From Warburgia ugandensis (taxonomy: Eukaryota > Streptophyta > Magnoliopsida > Canellales > Canellaceae), in assembly GCA_035236585.1 (NCBI GenBank), contig CP141139.1, positions 38,635,217-38,699,216 of the forward strand: DNA of 64,000 nucleotides, read 5' to 3'. Under the pieces are notes generated by a model that was given only the letters and a program-made list of their open reading frames with translations, was not told the origin of the DNA and did no database searches. Of the stretch, positions 61,433 through 64,000 are shown in pieces. Position 1 is the stretch's first letter, and every line of letters begins with the position of its first letter. The translations under genes and the position numbers were made by a program.

Positions 61433-63246
61433 GGCCCAGACCGGTAGTGTGGACTATCCATGTTACCAACCCCTACCAAATGCCATCTACGGGCAGGTGT
61501 CTATCATATCAAAATCTCATCACATCACGAATCTCGAAGGGTGGTTGGCTGGCCCCCTCCCTCCTAACATGACGCCCACTGGGTGAGAACACCCATCATA
61601 AAACATAAAAACACGAAAATCATATATATGATAAAACTCAAGAGTACTCATAGCTCGCAATCCCCAAGGCACACCCCTCATCCTGGGGTTAGCCTCTAAA
61701 AGGACCAGCCACCAAGCCCCTATTTTTCTTTCTCATCCAAATCCATCAATTTCCATGATCTAATAAAGAAAAGAACTTGATATCTGTGCATAATTAGATA
61801 ATATAATGCTCATAAAATCATTTATCATAGGTTTACTCAATACATGATTGAAATTTATAATACTCATACCGTAACTCTAAATCCCATAAAATCAACGGTT
61901 AAGAATAAATGCAATTTAAATCACAACCACTCATGATGCTACAATTATGCATGGTTTCAAAATTTAAAGTAAAACATTAATTATCATCACCTACCTCGAT
62001 GTAAGATCACTTAGTTCGCTCGAAAAATCCCTTTAACTTATATGTTCGAATGCACCTGTTAGTGTCACATCACTATTTTAAAATTCTTCCAAAGTAAAAG
62101 TGGTTATTTATAAATTTTTAAGTTAAATCTAGGTCTGCGTCGTCAATACAGTCGCAACACCTCTTTCGAATCGTAATTTGGACTCTATAGCTCTCAGAAA
62201 TCAAATTTTAAGTGAAGGACCACTACAGCCCATTTGCATCGGCGGACAGGTTTACACCAGGTTACACCAACGCCCAATTTACATTGGATTACACCGGGTT
62301 ACACCGATGCCCAGTTTACACCGAGTTACACAGGTGACGCAGAAACCGGAATCGGATAAGATGATCGGCTTCCGGTCATCTCCGGTAACCCTACAGGTGT
62401 CCAAATCACTTGGTTTTTGAGCCATTTTGTTCAAAATTTCATCTAGTTTCCATTTCTACCATCCTTTTGCATTAATTTCTCCAAAAACTAAGGTTTTTAT
62501 GCATTTTTTTCCATGTTCCTAAAATGTTTTCTAGGTACTGTTCTTCACGTTTTTCGGCAATACCAGCCGTTGGATCTCTCCCAAATTTAAAGGGTTTGAT
62601 CTTAGGTCTATTATACACTATATGGATGGTCCAATTTGAAATCTAACAGGGTTTTCTCAGTGGATTTACGTGCCAACAGTAGCGCACCTAAAGTTCCATG
62701 TATTTTCTATTTTTTAATATACTTATTTAATATAGAAATCAAGGGTTTAAAACTTACCTCATTTTGCTGGGCGTTGGTGGACGTTGCCAGAGCTCTACTC
62801 AAAGAAAAACTTGAAATTTTCAAAGCTAGGATTTTGATGAAAAACTCAGTGAAAACGAAAAAAGTAGTGTGATTTGGCGATTAAGGAGGGAGATATAGGC
62901 TGTATAGTTTAAGAGAAAGGGAAACTCTTCCCTTTCATGTCTTCTTCTGACATTTTCTTTGGAAAAATCACCAGATCTGGTAGAGACGTGTAGAAGAAGG
63001 GGGTGCTATTATCAATTTAGGCCCCTGTGTTTTATGTCTCTGCCAGTTTACCAAAATACCCCTATAACTTCAACGGCTCATAACTCCTTCGTTTGAGCTC
63101 CATTTTTTGCATTATTTATGGCGTTGGAATCCTATCGAAGAGCACTTTCTAATTTTTTAATTTTTCAAGATCAAACTCCATCTATAAATTTTTATCCAAT
63201 TTATTAAATAAATTCTTAATTTATACCAAAAATTAAGGATATTACA

Positions 63247-63259
63247 TCCTTCCCTCCTT
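63247..63259 (-). promoter_or_regulatory. Polypurine tract of chromovirus K
   Basis: Minus strand AAGGAGGGAAGGA directly before the LTR start TGTAATATCC. This is the plus-strand DNA primer site of LTR retrotransposons. Confidence 0.85.
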
Positions 63260-63295
63260 ATAAAAATTTCGTCCCCGAAATTCAGCTACATACCT

Positions 63296-64000
63296 TTATG
63301 TAAATAACTCTGGGTTGATCCTTCGTATCTCCTCTTCTATTTTCCAAGTAGCCTCCTGTAATGAATGATGCTGCCAAAAGATTTTGACTAATGTAATAGT
63401 CTTATTCCTTAACTCCTTGACTTTCATATCTAGTATGCGCACCGGTCTCTCCTCAAACATCATATTAGGCTGTAGCTCTCCTGGGATCTGCTCCAACACT
63501 TGTGAGGGATCTGGCACATATTTTCTTAGCATGGACACGTGGAAGATGTCATGTACATTTGCCAATTGTGGTGGTAAGGCTAGCTGGTATGTCACTGACC
63601 CAACTCTGCATAAGATCTCAAAAGGTCCAATATACCTGGGGCTAAGCTTTCCTCTATTTCCAAACCTCAACACTCCTTTCATGGGAGAGATCTTCAAGAA
63701 TACATGCTCACCTTCAAGGAACTCTAAGTCTTTTCGCCTCTTATCTGCATAACTTTTCTGCCGGTTGTGAGCTGTCAATAATTTCTTTCGGTTGAGTCAG
63801 ACTTTCTCTGCACACTCTTCCACTAACTCAGACCTCACCACATGTCTTTCTCCTACATCACTCCAACATAAGGGTGACCGACAAGGTCTACCATAAAGTT
63901 CCTCATATGGAGCCATGCCAATACTAGCGTGATGACTATTATTATAGGCAAATTCCCCCAATGGTAAATGATCTTCCCAGCTACCCTTCCAATCCATAAC
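63296..64000 (-). pseudogene. Chromovirus K (Tekay/Del type) integrase C-terminus and chromodomain
   Basis: Last 235 codons of a Ty3/gypsy pol, entering from the right edge. The end of the integrase core is recognisable by LGEFAYNNSHHASIGMAPYE and YGRPCRSPLCW (63860-63965). The integrase C-terminal module follows with KLSPRYIGPFEIL and VHDIFHVSMLRKYVPDP (about 63520-63660). The last 50 residues, from VRILDMKVKELRNKTI to the stop, match the chromodomain of Tekay-type chromoviruses (ATWKIEEEIRR), which targets integration to marked heterochromatin. One in-frame TGA at 63797-63799 interrupts an otherwise open frame; the family usually has an arginine there, so a CGA to TGA change is likely. The stop codon is followed by the polypurine tract 37 bases on. 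Confidence 0.92.

Larger units (their letters stand above)
56050..63246 (-). mobile_element. 3' LTR of chromovirus K, interrupted by a solo LTR
   Basis: On the minus strand the LTR begins TGTAATATCC at 63246, directly after the polypurine tract, as in Tekay/Del chromoviruses. Known-looking blocks follow: CAAACGAAGGAGTTATGAGC near 63080 and GTATTTTGGTAAAC near 63050. The LTR is split at 56669/61428 by a second LTR. The left part (about 56050-56669) includes ACTGAGGCATTG near 56205. Its true 3' end is not located, so the left boundary is approximate and could extend into the palindromic cluster. A short three-unit repeat with GGTTACACC and TTTACACC words lies at 62247-62335. Confidence 0.7.

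Noticed and set aside
63384..63752. 122-residue plus-strand open frame
   Set aside because: It is the antisense shadow of the chromovirus integrase-chromodomain frame.
1..64000. tRNA or rRNA genes
   Set aside because: I saw no cloverleaf with conserved A and B boxes and no rRNA core sequence on either strand, though a scan by eye can miss a tRNA.

Overview
The window looks like heterochromatin from a large, AT-rich plant genome. I see no intact host gene. Nearly everything that can be recognised is plant transposon sequence: Ty3/gypsy elements of the Athila type, Ty3/gypsy chromoviruses of the Tekay/Del type, and one CACTA DNA transposon. The species cannot be named from the sequence.

Layout. 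(1) 1-4743 is a decayed Athila copy (A: gag-protease-RT), split by a 2.8 kb solo LTR with an exact 5-bp target duplication. (2) 4744-7025 is a truncated, very long Tekay-like LTR. (3) 7026-17440 and 41533-47070 are two halves of one Athila element (B: gag, protease, RT, RNase H, integrase, 3' UTR, 3' LTR). Its first half is interrupted by an inverted Athila solo LTR (9594-11847) and a Tekay-like solo LTR (12365-16450). Its RNase H region is split by a 24 kb insertion. (4) That insertion (G, 17441-41532) is another Athila element with a truncated 5' LTR, an RNase H-integrase remnant carrying a 413-bp tandem duplication, a 3' UTR and a hugely swollen 3' LTR. (5) Inside that LTR, 21712-39543 is a tandem array of about 56 copies of a 318/319-bp unit, 28% of the window. 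The unit is an internal piece of the LTR, so this is a satellite born inside a retrotransposon LTR. (6) 47071-52500 holds AG microsatellites and a decayed CACTA transposase on the minus strand. (7) 52509-55902 holds a 51-bp minisatellite, a degenerate longer tandem repeat and a cluster of palindromic 13-mers. (8) From about 56050 to 64000 lies a Tekay/Del chromovirus on the minus strand (integrase C-terminus, chromodomain, PPT, 3' LTR). Its LTR is split by a 4.76 kb solo LTR of a related family with a perfect GGAAA target duplication.

No element appears autonomous: both Athila RT active sites are mutated and reading frames carry many stops. The chromovirus at the right edge is the least damaged, with one stop in the visible 235 codons. 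The main novelty is the LTR-derived satellite. Its founder breakpoints share TTCC, its units alternate in a partly dimeric pattern, and its only CpG shows methylation-type decay in both directions.
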